A stretch of 64,000 nucleotides of DNA from Atriophallophorus winterbourni. Taxonomy: Eukaryota > Platyhelminthes > Trematoda > Plagiorchiida > Microphallidae. Below, piece after piece: positions 44,285-58,200 of this stretch. The notes beneath the pieces were generated by a model that saw only the letters and a list, made by a program, of their open reading frames with translations, was not told the DNA's origin and searched no databases. Each line of letters opens with the position of its first letter. Position 1 is the stretch's first letter. The position numbers were made by a program, and so were the translations under genes. The stretch spans positions 56,479 to 120,478 of the forward strand of contig JACCGJ010000294.1 in assembly GCA_013407085.1 (NCBI GenBank), in the 5' to 3' direction.

Positions 44285-44485
44285 AATCACGAGACAGGAT
44301 TCAGGCAAAGGGCCGAGTAGTCAGTGTCTACGCGTGGGCTGAGATACTGTCAGGTTGCCCAGGGGTAGACAAGTAATAGAAATAAAAATGGCAGTGATAG
44401 TCCAGCGTGTTTCAACATGCAGCTCAGCGCCTTTGACAGTACTCAGGTACAGCACAATTGCACATCCATGCAAATGACAAAGACG
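44285..44485 (-). repeat. SINE-like repeat, diverged
   Basis: GGATTCAGGCAAAGGGCC, GATACTGTCAGGTTGCCCAG and GTACAGCACAATTGCACATC are present. It is head to head with 44529-44762. Confidence 0.85.
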
Positions 44486-44528
44486 CGATTGGCACCTCGG
44501 AAACATTATTTTTGACGTGTCTTGCTAC

Positions 44529-44762
44529 CACGGATGTGCAATCGCGCAGCACTTCCGTGCTACGCAGCTAACGCCGGGCTAAATTGAGTTGCCATCGGTA
44601 GTGAGCTGCATGCGAGTGCATGCTGGAGTCTCACTGCTATTTTCCTTCCCCTTAACTGTCTAGGCCTGGGCAACCTGACAGTATCATAGCCCACGTGAAG
44701 TCTCTGACTGTGCGGCACTTTGACTGGATCAGGCTTGTGATTTCATACATGTATACATACAA
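44529..44762 (+). repeat. SINE-like repeat, near full length
   Basis: It runs from CACGGATGTGCAATCGCGCA to GATCAGGCTTGTGATTTCAT with a (ACATAC) tail. Confidence 0.9.
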
Positions 44763-44879
44763 TAGCCAAAGCGGTTTACACAACGTAAGAGTATTCCTCA
44801 TTCCAACTGTTGGCTGAATCGGAGAAATATTCAATGATACAAACACCTTCGGGAGTTAATCGAGCAAGAAGACAAAGAG

Positions 44880-45355
44880 TCTCTTTCAGGACACAGTAGT
44901 GATCAATATCGTTATTCGGATGTTTGCTTGGTTCCTAGTTGCTGTCGTCGACTAAGAGGTGACCTCATACTGATGTACAACATTATGCACGTCCCTAACC
45001 ATCCCTTGTACAAACTTTGCACACGCTCGCCACCCCGTGCCAGTCGGAAACATGAACTCACAGTGCTCATTACCACTTCAAGACTGAACTGTCGAAGATA
45101 TTCGTTTGCTGTACGTGTAAGTTTCACATGGAACACCCTCCCCTCCACTGTTACACACTCAGCCAACCTGGATACTTTTAAAGCTAATTTGGACAAATAC
45201 TTGAGAGACAACCCAAATTTTGATACGATTTACACTACATGAGTTTCCCTGTTCTTCTTCATTTTATTGTATATACCTCATAACTCCATCCTATGGTTAT
45301 TGTTAAGCTAAATGCTTTTTAGACCATTACAACTTTGAATCACTTGGAATCACTA
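44880..45355 (+). mobile_element. CR1-like LINE 3' end
   Basis: The frame reads CCRRLRGDLILMYNIMH, RKHELTVLITTSRLNCRRYS, FTWNTLPSTVTHS and DTFKANLDKYLRD, the C-terminus of a CR1-like ORF2. The 3' UTR ends with ATGGTTATTGTTAAGCTAA, TTTTTAGACCATTACAAC and TTGAATCACTTGGAATCAC. This is the best preserved end of the family in the window. Confidence 0.8.
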
Positions 45356-45412
45356 CACGAGCAAATGATTAATGAACTGTCCCAGCATACATCTCGATTT
45401 TGTAGCCACGAA

Positions 45413-45602
45413 TGGTATGGTATGAAAGCCAAAGCCTGATCCAGCTAAAGTGCCGCACAGTCAGAGACCGCACGTGGGCTAACATACTGTCAGGTTGCCC
45501 AGGCATAGACAGATATGGGAAAGGAAAATAGCAATGGTAGTAAGACTTCAGCTCACTACCGATGGCAACTCAATTTAGCACAGCACAGAAGTTCTGCACG
45601 AA
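45413..45602 (-). repeat. SINE-like repeat with internal deletion
   Basis: The tail TGGTATGGTATGAAAGCC is followed by the usual blocks. Part of the head region after the GTAGTAAGACTTCAG block is missing. Confidence 0.85.
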
Positions 45603-45604
45603 CG

Positions 45605-46075
45605 AAGAGGACATTCCCGTTTGTTATCTACGGGAAATAACAACGAGCAATTGGCGGCGAGAGATGCAGACTCCACGAGGTCACTACCGCACACACATGA
45701 GTCACATGATGACCAGAATCTCACACCCCACAATCCAAGACCACCGCGACAGGGAAAACGTCCGTCATCTGGCGATGGAAGTCGGAATAGTCGCTTTCGT
45801 CGATAAAAACGCAAACCAGTGAGCTTTAGAAACGCGTACCCCGATTCACAAAAAAGTAAACTGCGCGCGATATGAAATCGTGTCGGTTCCGGTTAGAAAA
45901 AAAACAAACAAACAAAAATGAATTCTCACGATCGAAGACAACAAAAATAATGCGAAATTAGAAAGCAGCAGCAGCAGCAGGGGGAGAGATCGACAAGTTT
46001 GTCCACAGCTACAAGCACGCACATGGTTCGAACTCAGACACACACGGGGGAGCCCAGGTGGGTGGAGGAACGCGC
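45605..46075. other. 3' flank of the WASP gene
   Basis: Likely 3' UTR on the minus strand, with a short AGC repeat at 45964-45981. A plus-strand frame ending RQGKRPSSGDGSRNSRFRR (45621-45806) has no family match and was not called as a gene. Confidence 0.4.
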
Positions 46076-46080
46076 AGACA

Positions 46081-46284
46081 TCACCAATCTTCGTCGGAAT
46101 CCTCGCCCGACTCTTCATCCTCGTCACTATCACCCAGATGAGCACGTCTGGTATCCAAAGCGTTCTTCAATGCATGCAACAGGTTACCGCCACCGCCGGC
46201 GGCAGCAGGCGTTGCTGCGCCAGAGTCATCGCCAGAAGGCGCCGGAGGGACGGGGCGTTCAGTAACACCAGATCCAGGAGTGAC
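46081..46284 (-). CDS. WASP: WASP terminal exon, central and acidic regions
   Basis: The acceptor TTTTTACTCGTCAG precedes GTC ACT CCT. It encodes NLLHALKNALDTRR, the amphipathic central helix, then DSDEDEESGEDSDEDW and a TGA stop. Only one copy of this exon exists in the window. Confidence 0.93.
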   Translation of the reverse strand, partial: VTPGSGVTERPVPPAPSGDDSGAATPAAAGGGGNLLHALKNALDTRRAHLGDSDEDEESGEDSDEDW

Positions 46285-49200
46285 CTGACGAGTAAAAAGC
46301 AACATGAAAGTGAGTAAACCGTCGAGAGACACAACAAATATTTTGACCAAACAAGCGACGACATCTACCTGTGAAACAACCATGACGGGAATCGCTAAAT
46401 CAATTGAAGGAGGTCGGGAGCTACGGAGTTTGTTGAGAGCATAAACTAGGAGACGAGGTGTCTTCTCTTCCATCGAAATGAGCATTGTAGAACGTGTTGT
46501 GAACGGATAGACGGACATGAGTACGACAGATAATTTGCTGTTTTACGGTCATACGTCGTGGAAAACGTGTTTCGCCACTCAGCTTGAACAGAAACTAAAT
46601 TATCGATAAACGAGTGAAAATTGACACCGAGGTTGGGGCCCAAGAGATCAGAATTCACAGTGTCTTCTTACTCTTAGTGACATGACTCAAAACCGTGTTC
46701 AGTGGCAGTCTTGTTATAGACATCTTCTTGAAGTGCTTGATTAATCTTGGCCTGCACGAGTGGCTCCCCGAGCCCGGCGGAACTGCTTCTACCAATAGGA
46801 GAAGGGGCGAAGGCGAGTGACTGGCGCCTGAAAACCAGTTTGCTTCGGGCAGATGTAGCTCGTTAGCCTGGGAAGGCACTTCATCTAAGGGAAGGAAAAC
46901 CCTGATTTTCAACCTCCGCTGCCTTGCGGGATACCCGATCGCGGGAAAGGCTTCGGGAGAAAACCCTAAGGAAAAATCTGCAGCGGTTAGTTGGTGCACA
47001 CCACCTCTTTCTGTCAACTCCCTGCTGCCTTGCAGGTCGCACTTGGTTGTGCAAAGGCTAGAGAAGCTGACTCGAACAAACGCCGAGTGGTGCTGGGGAC
47101 GCCGCTTTGTACCCAAATTCCCAAGACCCTTTATTGAAGCCGACTCATCCTCCAGGAGGAGATAGTCGCACAAAGTAAGTAAAAGTATGTTGTCAAGTGA
47201 AGTGGCGAGGAAAGTTTATTATAGCGCATGACACTAAAATCCACAAGGAAGCTTTCATGTGATGTCATTCTACTCGTCCCATCCTTCCCCATCTTTTTAG
47301 AATTTTCACTGTCATGGCTGTATGGCAGCATTGGCTACTGGTGTAATACCCTCCACGATGATGATGATAAATGAATTTGGCATAGACGCTGAACTGCATG
47401 CTGGAGATTCACTGCTATTTTCCTTCTGTCTATGGCGTTCCAAGGTGGGAATGGGACTGAATTGGGATCTCACGTGTGTGCTGGCGTGATTCGAGACATC
47501 AATGAAACCGGCTAATCCATCCATGGAGCCAGCCACACAAAAGTAAATGTATTTCCCTTCTTTAAATTTGTCTAGACCTGGGAAACCTGATAGTATCGTA
47601 GCCGAGGTGCAGTCTATATCTGCGCGGCACTATGTCCAGGCTTATGGTTTCATGCCCGCAGGCAGTACGCTTCCGGGATTGGGTGATAGCTTGTCCAATC
47701 ATAAGTGAAATCGGTAGATTATGTTGTTGTTTGCATTGATGGGATAAACCACAATGGGGGTTTAATCGATACCATTGCTTAAACTCGTGTCTGGTTAGAT
47801 GGACATCAGTAGTTCGGCAGCAATTACCGAGTGCTCAACAACCATGACAAGTTAAAATTCTATTGAACCTGCACTGTTGTGTTGGCCTCCTTCGGTCGAT
47901 GATGACTATGGACGACTGAACCTGTATAAAATTAAGCAAACACACACATTCACGCAAGAGTTGTGAACGAGCTTCCTTGCGGCTTTCACTGTCACGCTTT
48001 CCTCGTGACTTTACTTGACAGAATACGAAAGTTAATGAGAATGAGCCAGAGGTGAAACAGACGAAACGAGAATGAGGCAGGGAAGCGCAACGAACCAGCT
48101 GATCTGTTTCTAAAATAATCAATTTTGTCCAAAATCACATCAGACGCTACAGACTGAAGTACCACTATTCTCTTGGCGATATTTGACCGTATTTGACACA
48201 AGTCTTTACAGACGATGTGCCAACAAGTATACCATGAAGAGGGTACATGATGAAAGAAAAATGTAGGTTCCATGGTTGTTGTTGTACGCGACATACTACC
48301 CGGTTGCCAAGGCCGAAGTAGGGGGTTGGCTTAGGGGACCCCACCCGGAGCCTTTGACTCAAAAGTCTACCCGCAAGACAGCGGTTTTTTTCCTTCACGA
48401 GAGCCGGTGACCGTTTTGAGGGTTCTTGCGCCTCTCTTGAAGTGCCTCGGCGATTGTTCGAGTACGCCTTTCTAGCCTTTGCACGACCAGGTGCAACCTG
48501 CAAGGCAGCAAGGATTTTTCCTCAGGGTTCACTCCCGAAGCCTTTCCCGCAATCGGGTATGCCGCAAGGCAGCGGAGGTTTGGAATAAGGGTTTTCCTTC
48601 TCTTAGATGGACTGCCCTCCCAGGCTGACGAGCTCCATCTACCCGGAGCAAACTGGTTTTGAGGCGCCAGTCATCCGCCTTCGTCCCTTCTCCTGTCAGT
48701 AGAAGCAGTTCCGCCACGTGCAGGCCAGCAGCTGGGCTTTGGTTGTCATAGGCTGTTTGAGACGCACGCCATATGGGAGCATTTTATAGACAGTGGGAGC
48801 TCATCCCCACTGCCGCCCCCGGCTGTGACAACCTTGATTTGCTAATACGAGATTGGGTGACTTGACGGCGCGACAGCTACCTTAGGGGTTTTCACTGTCA
48901 TGCATCACAACAAGCTTTCCTCACAACGTACAAGATTAAGCAAATACACCAAGACGATGCTTACTGCGAGACCACCAATGAATATAATTTCGAGAAATAG
49001 CCTCAATGGTAACTAGCGACGGTGACATCGGGGATCACCAGTTCGGAAGACGAACAGCACAGACTCTTTAGATGTCTATGCCATGTGGCGGTGTGAATGC
49101 CACCAGTTCTACGCCAATCGGAAAAGAATCAGTTTTGACGTTCGGTGGTCTGGACTTATCAAAACGTGGCTCAACCGCGTAGCCTGTACATGTTGTCCTG

Positions 49201-52200
49201 TTTCTTTATAGGAATATCCCTATCGAGTGTAACACGCCTCATTGAAGATGAGACGAGACCTGAGCGGTCTGAGCAGAAGTCATCAGGCAGTATCGCTTCT
49301 CTGGTGCCTCGATGAAAGAGTAGCGAGTGCACCAGTTGCGCTTGTATGCCACTGTTGGATACGGGTGGTACGATAAACCTGTTCAAACACGAATAGATGG
49401 GGTTAAACCCATGATCATGAACAAAATACTCAACAGTGGCACATAAGCGCAAAGAGTTTAGTATTTTTCATTGTTTCCGGGATCCTGATCGTTCTGATGA
49501 GAGCAAATAGCACGAGAGCTATCGAGGGATGGAGATGCATGCAAATGAGCATTTTTGTAGTGAGCATGTTGTGTAACTGCTTACTATACCACACACATTG
49601 TGTGCACAGTGTAGGAGAATCTCAAACAAACTACTCAGAGCAGCGAACGAGCCCCAGCTTTTGGAGTTCATATAATGCCAGGTGGCAAGCTTCTCGACTT
49701 GGACTATGCTGATGATATAGTTCTGCTCTTCGACTCGTACACAGATGCACAGGCGATACTGTACAAGCTAGCTAGTATTGTGCCCGCATTTGGAATGCGT
49801 TTTGCATCCTCTAAGTGCAGTGTTCTGCTGCAGGACATCGACATATCGAACAGCACTTTATTACTTGACAATCAGGCTCTTGAAATTGTAGATCGGTTTA
49901 CGTCACTCGGTAGTTGTATCAATAATTCTGCATCGTTAGATAACGAGGTCTCGGCACGCATTTCTAAAGCGACCGTAGCATTCCGCAACCTAGGTCACCT
50001 CTGGCGTTAGAAAGGACTGTCTCTGCTACTCAAGGGTAGAGTATATAAAGCGACAGTGCGGGCTGTGTTACTGTATGGGTGCGAAACCTGGACCTTACGT
50101 AAAGAACACATTCAGCGTCTCCAAGTATTTGACAACCGGTGTCTCCGCAGCATTCTAGGAGTTAGCTGTTACAATCGCATACGCACCGATGCTCTCCGAA
50201 ATAAGTTGTTCGGTAGTAATGTTGATATAGAGAAGCAGATCAACCTGCATAGGTTACGCTGCTTGGGTCACGTTTTACGGATGCCGGACCACCGACTTCC
50301 GAAACGGATTCTTTTTGCGACGCCACATCCTGGTTGGCGTAAATCTCGTGGTGGCCAAACCGTCACATGACATAGGCAGTTAAAAACCTTTACTAGTAAC
50401 CTTTCTAAAGTAAGCGCAGCGCGTCTTTCAGGCTGGTGTCCCCGCGATCACATATCGCAGTGGTTAGTTACGCTTCAGGATATGTCCCGAAACCGTGTTC
50501 AATGGCGGTCTTGCACTAAGCATATTCTTGGAGTGTTTGCTTAACCTTGTATGTTGTCAAGCGGAGTGACGAGAAAAGCTTGTTATGATGCATGACAGTG
50601 AAAGCCGCAAGGAAGCTGCCGTGCTGATGTCGCTCTACTCGTACACGAAACTTGTTTGAAGGCATGTTCCATTCGAGGAGTAGGCACCTCTTCCCAGCTT
50701 GTTTGTGCATTCTCTTCTATCAAATCCATAGGAATTTAAGTCCAACCCTTCCCCATCTTTTAGGATTTTACTTTTTCATGTTTGTATGGCAGTTAAGCAT
50801 TCGGTACGTGCTACCGGTGTAATGCTGTCTATGACGATGACAAACCTGTTCAAACACAAATAGATGGGGTTAAACCCATGATCATGAACAAAAATGCTCA
50901 ACCGCGGCATACAAGGGCAACGAGTTTAGTATTTTTTCATCGTTTCCGGGATCCTAATCGTTCTGATGAGCGCAAACAGCACGAAACTTGTCGAGGGATG
51001 TGAGTGTGTGATGAAAAGCATACAAATGAGCATTTCTGTAGTGAATATGTTGTGTAACGGCTTACTATACCGCACACTGTATGAGAAGTTCAAACAAACT
51101 ACGCAGAGCTCTTGGGTCGAAATGAATAATACCATCATCGCGCCCGTGAGTGTCCTCCTTGCAAAATGATTACGGAGAACGAACCGGGAAACGCAGTAAG
51201 CAACGTACCTTGCGCAAATTGCCCAGTGCAAACGATTTGATTTGATCTTGTAACCCACCGACATCCGCTCCGGGGGATCTGACCGATTCGGCGGGTTCCG
51301 CTGTGGAAGGCGGCGGTGGTGGTGCGCTTGAGTTAATCGGTGGTGGAGGTGGGATGGACCCCCCTTTAGCTCCCCCGCCGCTTGATAGGGGTGGGGGAGG
51401 CGGTATGGCAACGCTTGGTGGTGGAGGAACTGGCGGTCTGGGTGCCCCTGGAACCGGTGGGGGTGGGGGATGTGACGCGGGGCCTGGAGCAGGTGGAACG
51501 CGCCGTGGGGTCGGAGGGGGTGGCGCGTGCGTGGCAAAAAGAGTGGCTTTTTGAGCCTAGTGGGAAATGAACAACAAGTAGCACTAAGAGCAAAACACGT
51601 CATTGAAAAAAAACAATCAAGGTTAGCTTGGGAGAGACGTCTAAAGCAAATGATCAGCACGCGATGAGTAACATTTTTTTGGTTTCCTTCTAACTTCCAA
51701 TCAGTAGACACCTCCAAAAAATGACGGTAAAGTGACGGCGAAGGTGGAGTAATTCGGGCTTCGCCAAATTAACTCCCTGGTTTAGGTAGATAGATGTATT
51801 GGCTCTAATTCGCGTGATTCCAGCTCGCAAAAGCCATATTTACAGTATATGGTATGGTATGAAAGCACAAGCCTGATCCAGAGACTGCACGTGGGCTAAG
51901 ATACTACTGTCAGGTTGCCCAGGCCTAGACAGTACGAAAGGGGTAAGTCTGTTATGGCGGTGTGTTCCTCCAAATCTTTTAGGGACGTTCCGTTATATTA
52001 CGACGAGAAGCACCGACAAGCCGTTACGAAATCCACGGGAACTGACCAGACGAATGTTGGTATTCGTTTTAAAGATAGTTTTGAGCCCATTTGCTAAAAA
52101 TCAAGTCTATTTTCATTCTCATATTTGTCTAGGCTTGGGCAACCTGACAGTATCTCAGCCCACGTGCAGTCTCTGACTGTACGGCACTTTGCCTGGATCA

Positions 52201-55200
52201 GGCTTGTGCATTCATTGATTCATGATTAGCTGTGAACAGACGAGGGCTGCGGCTGAAATACGTTCGGAAACGGGAGACATCATAATCATCACCACTGTAA
52301 TACTATACCGGATAAAAATTATGACACATAATAAAATACACTGGCGCCAGTGGCTTCGGTTTGCAGCCATATCGCGTAAGGTTTCCAGCCAACTATTAGG
52401 TGGAGCTTTTCGACCCCACACAGGCAAACGAATACGCCCAAATGAGACTAGCGCTACGGTGAATTTCTTCATCCCAACGCGCCACGTCATGGACTGGCCA
52501 CCCGATCGTTTCTCCCAGCTTCTGCGAATAAGGCGCGGTATGGTAAACAGTGATGAGGCATTTTTAAAACATGTCCGAACCATCGCAAGCGAGCAGGCGT
52601 CAGCATTCCTCTTAGTCGTAACACCTTCTTGTAACGCGATGATCAGTGTTAGGAGGGCACCCTTCTAACGAGGTCGCAACGGAGGAATAATGTTGTTGGG
52701 TGAGTCATGTTGTACCTCGGCAACAAACCCCATGTTCATTAAAATTCAAATTTGTCTGACTCGCACATAACAACCAACATCCGTCGTTCCCACTATGCAC
52801 CTTCCCAAGATTATGATGTACCCCCACACGTTCGCTCTCTGGTTACCATAGTAATACAGACCATGTCCACGGTCCAAACGCACACACAATGGGCGCTTGG
52901 ACCATGGACTCCCGATCAACTTCCCATTCCGGTCTTGTTCTGTTTTCCTGGCTGTTGTGTTAGAACAACGCATAGATCGATAGAACGCAACGACAGTCTC
53001 TGCTGCAACATCGACGACACATCCATCATAACAGTCAGGTGTCAGAGGAAGACATGGAGGCTGTCGGTCATGTTGAAAAAAATGATGATAAGCCAGCAGC
53101 AACAGCGGTGTTGCAGTGACCCCACTCCGGTTTATCGTTAAATGATAAGCGCTGGGATCATCCCACCAGCTTTGACGTGGTGGTTCGCGGTCAATTCATT
53201 ACAAAAATTAACACACAAAACCAACTTTCAAAAACGCATCGCACACCACAAATACTCACCGCAGCCCAACCTCCATGCGATTTGACGAAGTTGGCCACAA
53301 ACTCTTTGCCACCAGGCTTTTCCAGAATGTCCTCCTGACCAATTAGTTTGAGCATTTCGCGAATCGTCTCGTCTTGTTCCGTGTTTTCCGTGTCGAAACG
53401 ATTCTCGCGTTTGTTGAACCCGACGTGTGAGACATGTCGATAGTCGAATGGACGCCCAATGTCATCCACAGTTAGTTTCGTCGACTGGATAGAATCAGAT
53501 AAAAGTAGGAGTAGGAGGTAAACGGCAGAGGCGATACAACACTGCGTTGGGGGGTGGGTGGGGTAAATGAGACAAGTTCACAAACAACCTACCGTACCAC
53601 GGCCTCATAGGGATGGTGGGGCTAAAAGGAGGGTTATAAGCATGCACATGACATTGAAGAACTTGCTCATGCCCGCATACTTTGGAGGCTCGTGAATGTA
53701 AATGACGCTGATCGGTCGAGTACTACCAAACGCATAGAACGGGAGAGAATGTTCCTCTCGAATGGAACTGTCTAGTCGATTACAACGTGGTAGACCTTCG
53801 GCCGACGAAGTTCAACAACACCAATAACAAAAATGGAGTTTGGTAAAATTCCACACAGACAAAGCCCGCATATGGACTGGGACAACATAGACAGACACTG
53901 AGAAAAGTAACGTGTTCTTTATTGAACGACAACATCAGGGGTAAATCAAACTATCACGTTGTGCAAGACATCTGTGCAGCAGAGTTTGATCTCTGCAGCT
54001 TCGTCAACCACCGTTAAAATAAGGAGGAAAGCAAGTCGCATCGCTGAACTCATTTTACACAATATGATAATTGCTTAGCATTATTCTTTCGTTTCAGGGG
54101 TACCGAAACGTATTGTCCCTACGGGAAAACGAAAATATTGCTTTGGAGTATATCTTCAAGACTGCCTGATAGGTGGAAAACGCGTTTAACACTAGACCGC
54201 AAAGAGGCAATGCTAGGCGGTCAGGCTTAAACGTTCAATAGGAAGGTAAACCTGTTGATGCTGGATGGGAAAGCCGTATGCCGCCTTCAGAGATGATGGT
54301 ATTTCAGGGGAAGATCGCGATCATGATTGCTCCCAAACGTTACCCGCCAGCTAATACCTCAGTCCCCATGCAGTATATCAACTAGGGTCTTATCCATACT
54401 TCGTGTTGTACGTATAGACCAGGTAATCGTTGATGGAGAAGTTGTAGATAGATTGCAAAACAAGATAGCAACGAAAATCGCTTATAAACGGAAAACTTTG
54501 AGAAACGTATCGGTTGAGATTCAATCGCACTGGCTCAAAATCGTGTTCAGTGGCAGTCTTGTTGTAAACAATCTTGAGCAATCTTACATGCTGTCAAGTA
54601 GAGTAGCGAGAAAAGCTTATTATGGTGCCCGACGGTGAAAGCCACACAAGGAAGCTGTCGTGATGATCACGATCTACCCGTTTCCAAAACATGATTGAGC
54701 GTGTCGTTGATTTGAGGCGTGGTGTATCTGTGTTTAATCCTAAAAAGCTTTTCAAGACACGCACTTCCACAGCTTGCCTGGGAAAAAAACTGGTAGTGAA
54801 ACACCAGAGTATATTCGTTTGCAGTTTAGTAGCAGTGGCAAATTTATTTTACGCAGTTACCAATGCATTAAGGAAGTACCGTATGATTGCACATCTTTGC
54901 ATGGATAAACAACTAATTAGTGTGTACACAAATGACGATCAAGCTGTAACGAGAAACTTTAGTCGTAGGAAATCACAGCCGTGATGCAGGTAATGTGTCG
55001 CACAGTCGTAGACTGCACATGGGCTGAAATACTGTCAGGTTATCCACGCATGGACAGATAGAGAAATAGAAATGGTAGTGAGATCGCAGCGTGTTTACGA
55101 TGGCAACTCATTGAGCATGGTGTTAGCTACAGAGTACAAATGTGGTGTACAATTTAACTTCTTTGTAGACTAGCAAACCTCATTGCAGCACTCAACATTT

Positions 55201-58200
55201 TACGTATTGTAACGAAAGTTTAGCACGAGGTATCGGAGCAAATTAACCGCCTTCGCCATTCCAGTGAACACTATTTTAATCCTCAACCAATAATATACCA
55301 TGATTAGCTCTAAAATCGATTAACTATTACTGGCAATCACACACACACACACACACTACAAATCTGATAGTCAAAACAACTGTTGAACGAAGAGAATCTG
55401 GTCTGGTATGCGCACGCAATGTAGGCTGATGAGTACACGCTCTCGATGGAACCACAAATTGGTTCACACCATACCTTAAACTATTGATTTAAGACAAGAC
55501 ATGAGAGTGTCTGTGTGAGGAATAAAATCGACATTATATATGAAAGCAAGTATTATAAAGCACAAGCAAGTACCATGCACCCAAACCCATTGTTTAGACA
55601 CAAACAAGGATGAGCTAACGGGGAATAAAAGGTGGAATGCATGATTTCTCATAAATCACCGCGAGCTACATGCAAAATAACACATAAAACTACGCCATAT
55701 AGGGAGGCACAACACCGAAACCAGGCACGCAGAAGATAGATACGTATGAAACCGAACATTTAATGCGGTAGATTTAAGAATGGGCTACTAATAACGGAAA
55801 AAGAGTAACGCAAAATTGCATGACCTCCGTTGGAATAAATTACTTGCCACGCTTTTCGATGAGAAGGAGGCTGCATGAGACGCGTTTGACACCAAACGGT
55901 TGCGAGTGAGACAGGGACTGACTCAGCGACAAACTTTTTTCAAAATCGTGAACTGGTAACTTGGCTGTATCTTTCAACCTCAAAGAAGTTCGCCAAGCAA
56001 GGCGAGGGAGTACAGTTCAATGTCCATCAGCACAACCGAGCGAACATCAACAGTTCTTTCGGTACAAGGCTGTTTGGCGGTAAGAGCCATTCAGATACAG
56101 GTGCATTGACACCGAATGCGAAGGATTTTCTCAGATAACGGTTGACAAGTACAACAAGCTGGTACACATAATGGTCAGAACGCGACGACTAGGTTTTGCA
56201 GCTACATATAAACGTAGTGCAAACGATGATGTAGTACCCAAGTTTAGCTTGTAAGCCACTGTTGGATAAGGCTGGTATGACCAGCGTATTAAAAATAATG
56301 TGATAGAAATCAGTGTAAACATCGATTTTGTTTCAAGTCCATGGGTTCAACCCCATCCACATGTGATCGAAGAGGTTGGTCGCACCCGCATTAGTCAACA
56401 GTGGTTTACAAGCTCAACTGTTTTAAGGCATGCGGATTCTGATTGTACAGTCCTTTCCTGATGAGTGTAAGCAGTATGAAAGCGGTCGTGGAATGCATGA
56501 TGAAAATTCATGCAAATACGGATGTTTGGTGGCGAATTGCATTTGACATTTAGAGCGAAACACCGCAGTGTCCCCAGCCTAGCATACTTTTAATAGCCGT
56601 GATTAATTCTCGATAAAAGCTCCCGAGGAAATAGAGTTGCCAAGTTAGCTAGAGCTATTGATCGCTTCTAGATAAAGGTATGAACAGACGTACATCCTTT
56701 CACGAGCTGTTCGAGTCGCAGTGTGATGAAATCACAAGCCGGATCCAGGCAAAGTGCCGGACAGCCATAGACTGCACATGGGCTAAGATAAAGTCAGGTT
56801 GCCCAGGCTTCCACAGATATGGGAAAGGAAAATAGTAATGGCAGTGAGATTCCAGCGTGTATTCGCATGCAGCTCACTACCTTTGGCAACTCAATTTAGC
56901 ACAGTGTTAGCTGTACAGCACAGTGGTGCTGCACGATTGCACATCCGTGCAACACGGCAGTAGAAGCTCATAAAGAACTGGATGACCAATACTAACAAAT
57001 CAGAAATGATTAATACGCCCAAGAGGACAGACGATAAGCACACCGGATCATCTACATTTGATAATTTGATGACAATTTCATGGGAGTTTTGTGGGCTAGT
57101 TTGCTCAAGAACAATACGAAGTTGCCAAAGATCGAAAGGATTCTCAGTATCGAATGACTACCAACTTGCACGCGGCTACAGAAGGCAAAAACTGAATTAC
57201 CTTACAACCCGAAACCGGTTGTGGTGTGTGATGGGCGAATGTGCAATCGTGAAGCATTTCTGTGCTGCGTGCTATATTGATTGGCCACCGGTAGTGAGCT
57301 GCATGCTAAAACAGGCTGGAGTCTGACTAACATTTCCTGTTGTTGTTTTTCCTTCTCATATCTGTCTAGGCCTGGGCAACCCGACAGTATCTTAGCCCAC
57401 ATGCAGTCTCTGATTGCGCGGCACTTTGCCTGGATCAGGCTTGTGCTTTCATACCATACCATACCTAGTAAAGTGTCGCACAGTTAGAAACTGCGCGTGG
57501 GCTAGGATACTGCCAGAGATAAGCGATAATGACAGTCAGACCCCAGCGTGTGTCCGCATGCAGCTAAGTACCGGCAGCAAATCGATTTAGCACGATATGA
57601 CCAGCGCAGTTCCAAAGCACAACACAATCGAATATTCGTACAATGATGTGAGCAACACATTACACATTGTTCTTCAATACGCGTCTTGAACACTATCCCA
57701 AGAATCTCCCATGATTCTGTGTTTACCCATTGCCGTTTATTGTACTAAGCTGATTTAACCGTGGCCTCAAAGTCTGACCTTTTATTTTTAAACACAGTCA
57801 GCAAAACGGATGTGTGTTTCTATTTTCTTTCTCATATCTGTCTAGGCCTGGGCAACCTGACAGTATCTTAGCCCGCGGCACTTTGCCTGGATCCGGCTTG
57901 TGCGTTCATTCATGTGTGCTTCGTTAAAGCATGTACCGGATGCTCGAAAAGTTGGACAATGCAAACTTAGTTAGATCGATAAATTCGAAGGGTTTCGTTA
58001 CAGAAGCACCACCACGTCCAAAATGTGGGTGAAATTTGTTAAACAAAAGCAAACAAAACAACAAGACAGTACGGGATGCGGAAAACTATTGAATCAACGA
58101 CACAGATTCCAAGCAAAATCTAGATTCAATATGCACGGGAAAAGAGCAAGCAAGCAAGCAGTATACAGTACCAAAAAGGGGTAAGCAACGAAGACACCGA

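Larger units (their letters stand above)
48197..57327. repeat. Segmental duplication, copy B
   Basis: It is colinear with 29907-41193. It lacks the 1866-bp block and the 38.5 kb SINE, and has its own small insertions (for example 22 bp near 49086). Unlike copy A it continues rightward into WASP intron sequence and the WH1 exons. Confidence 0.9.

Noticed and set aside
45621..45806. Plus-strand ORF with a basic serine-rich end
   Set aside because: It is short, without homology or splice context, and lies opposite the likely WASP 3' UTR.
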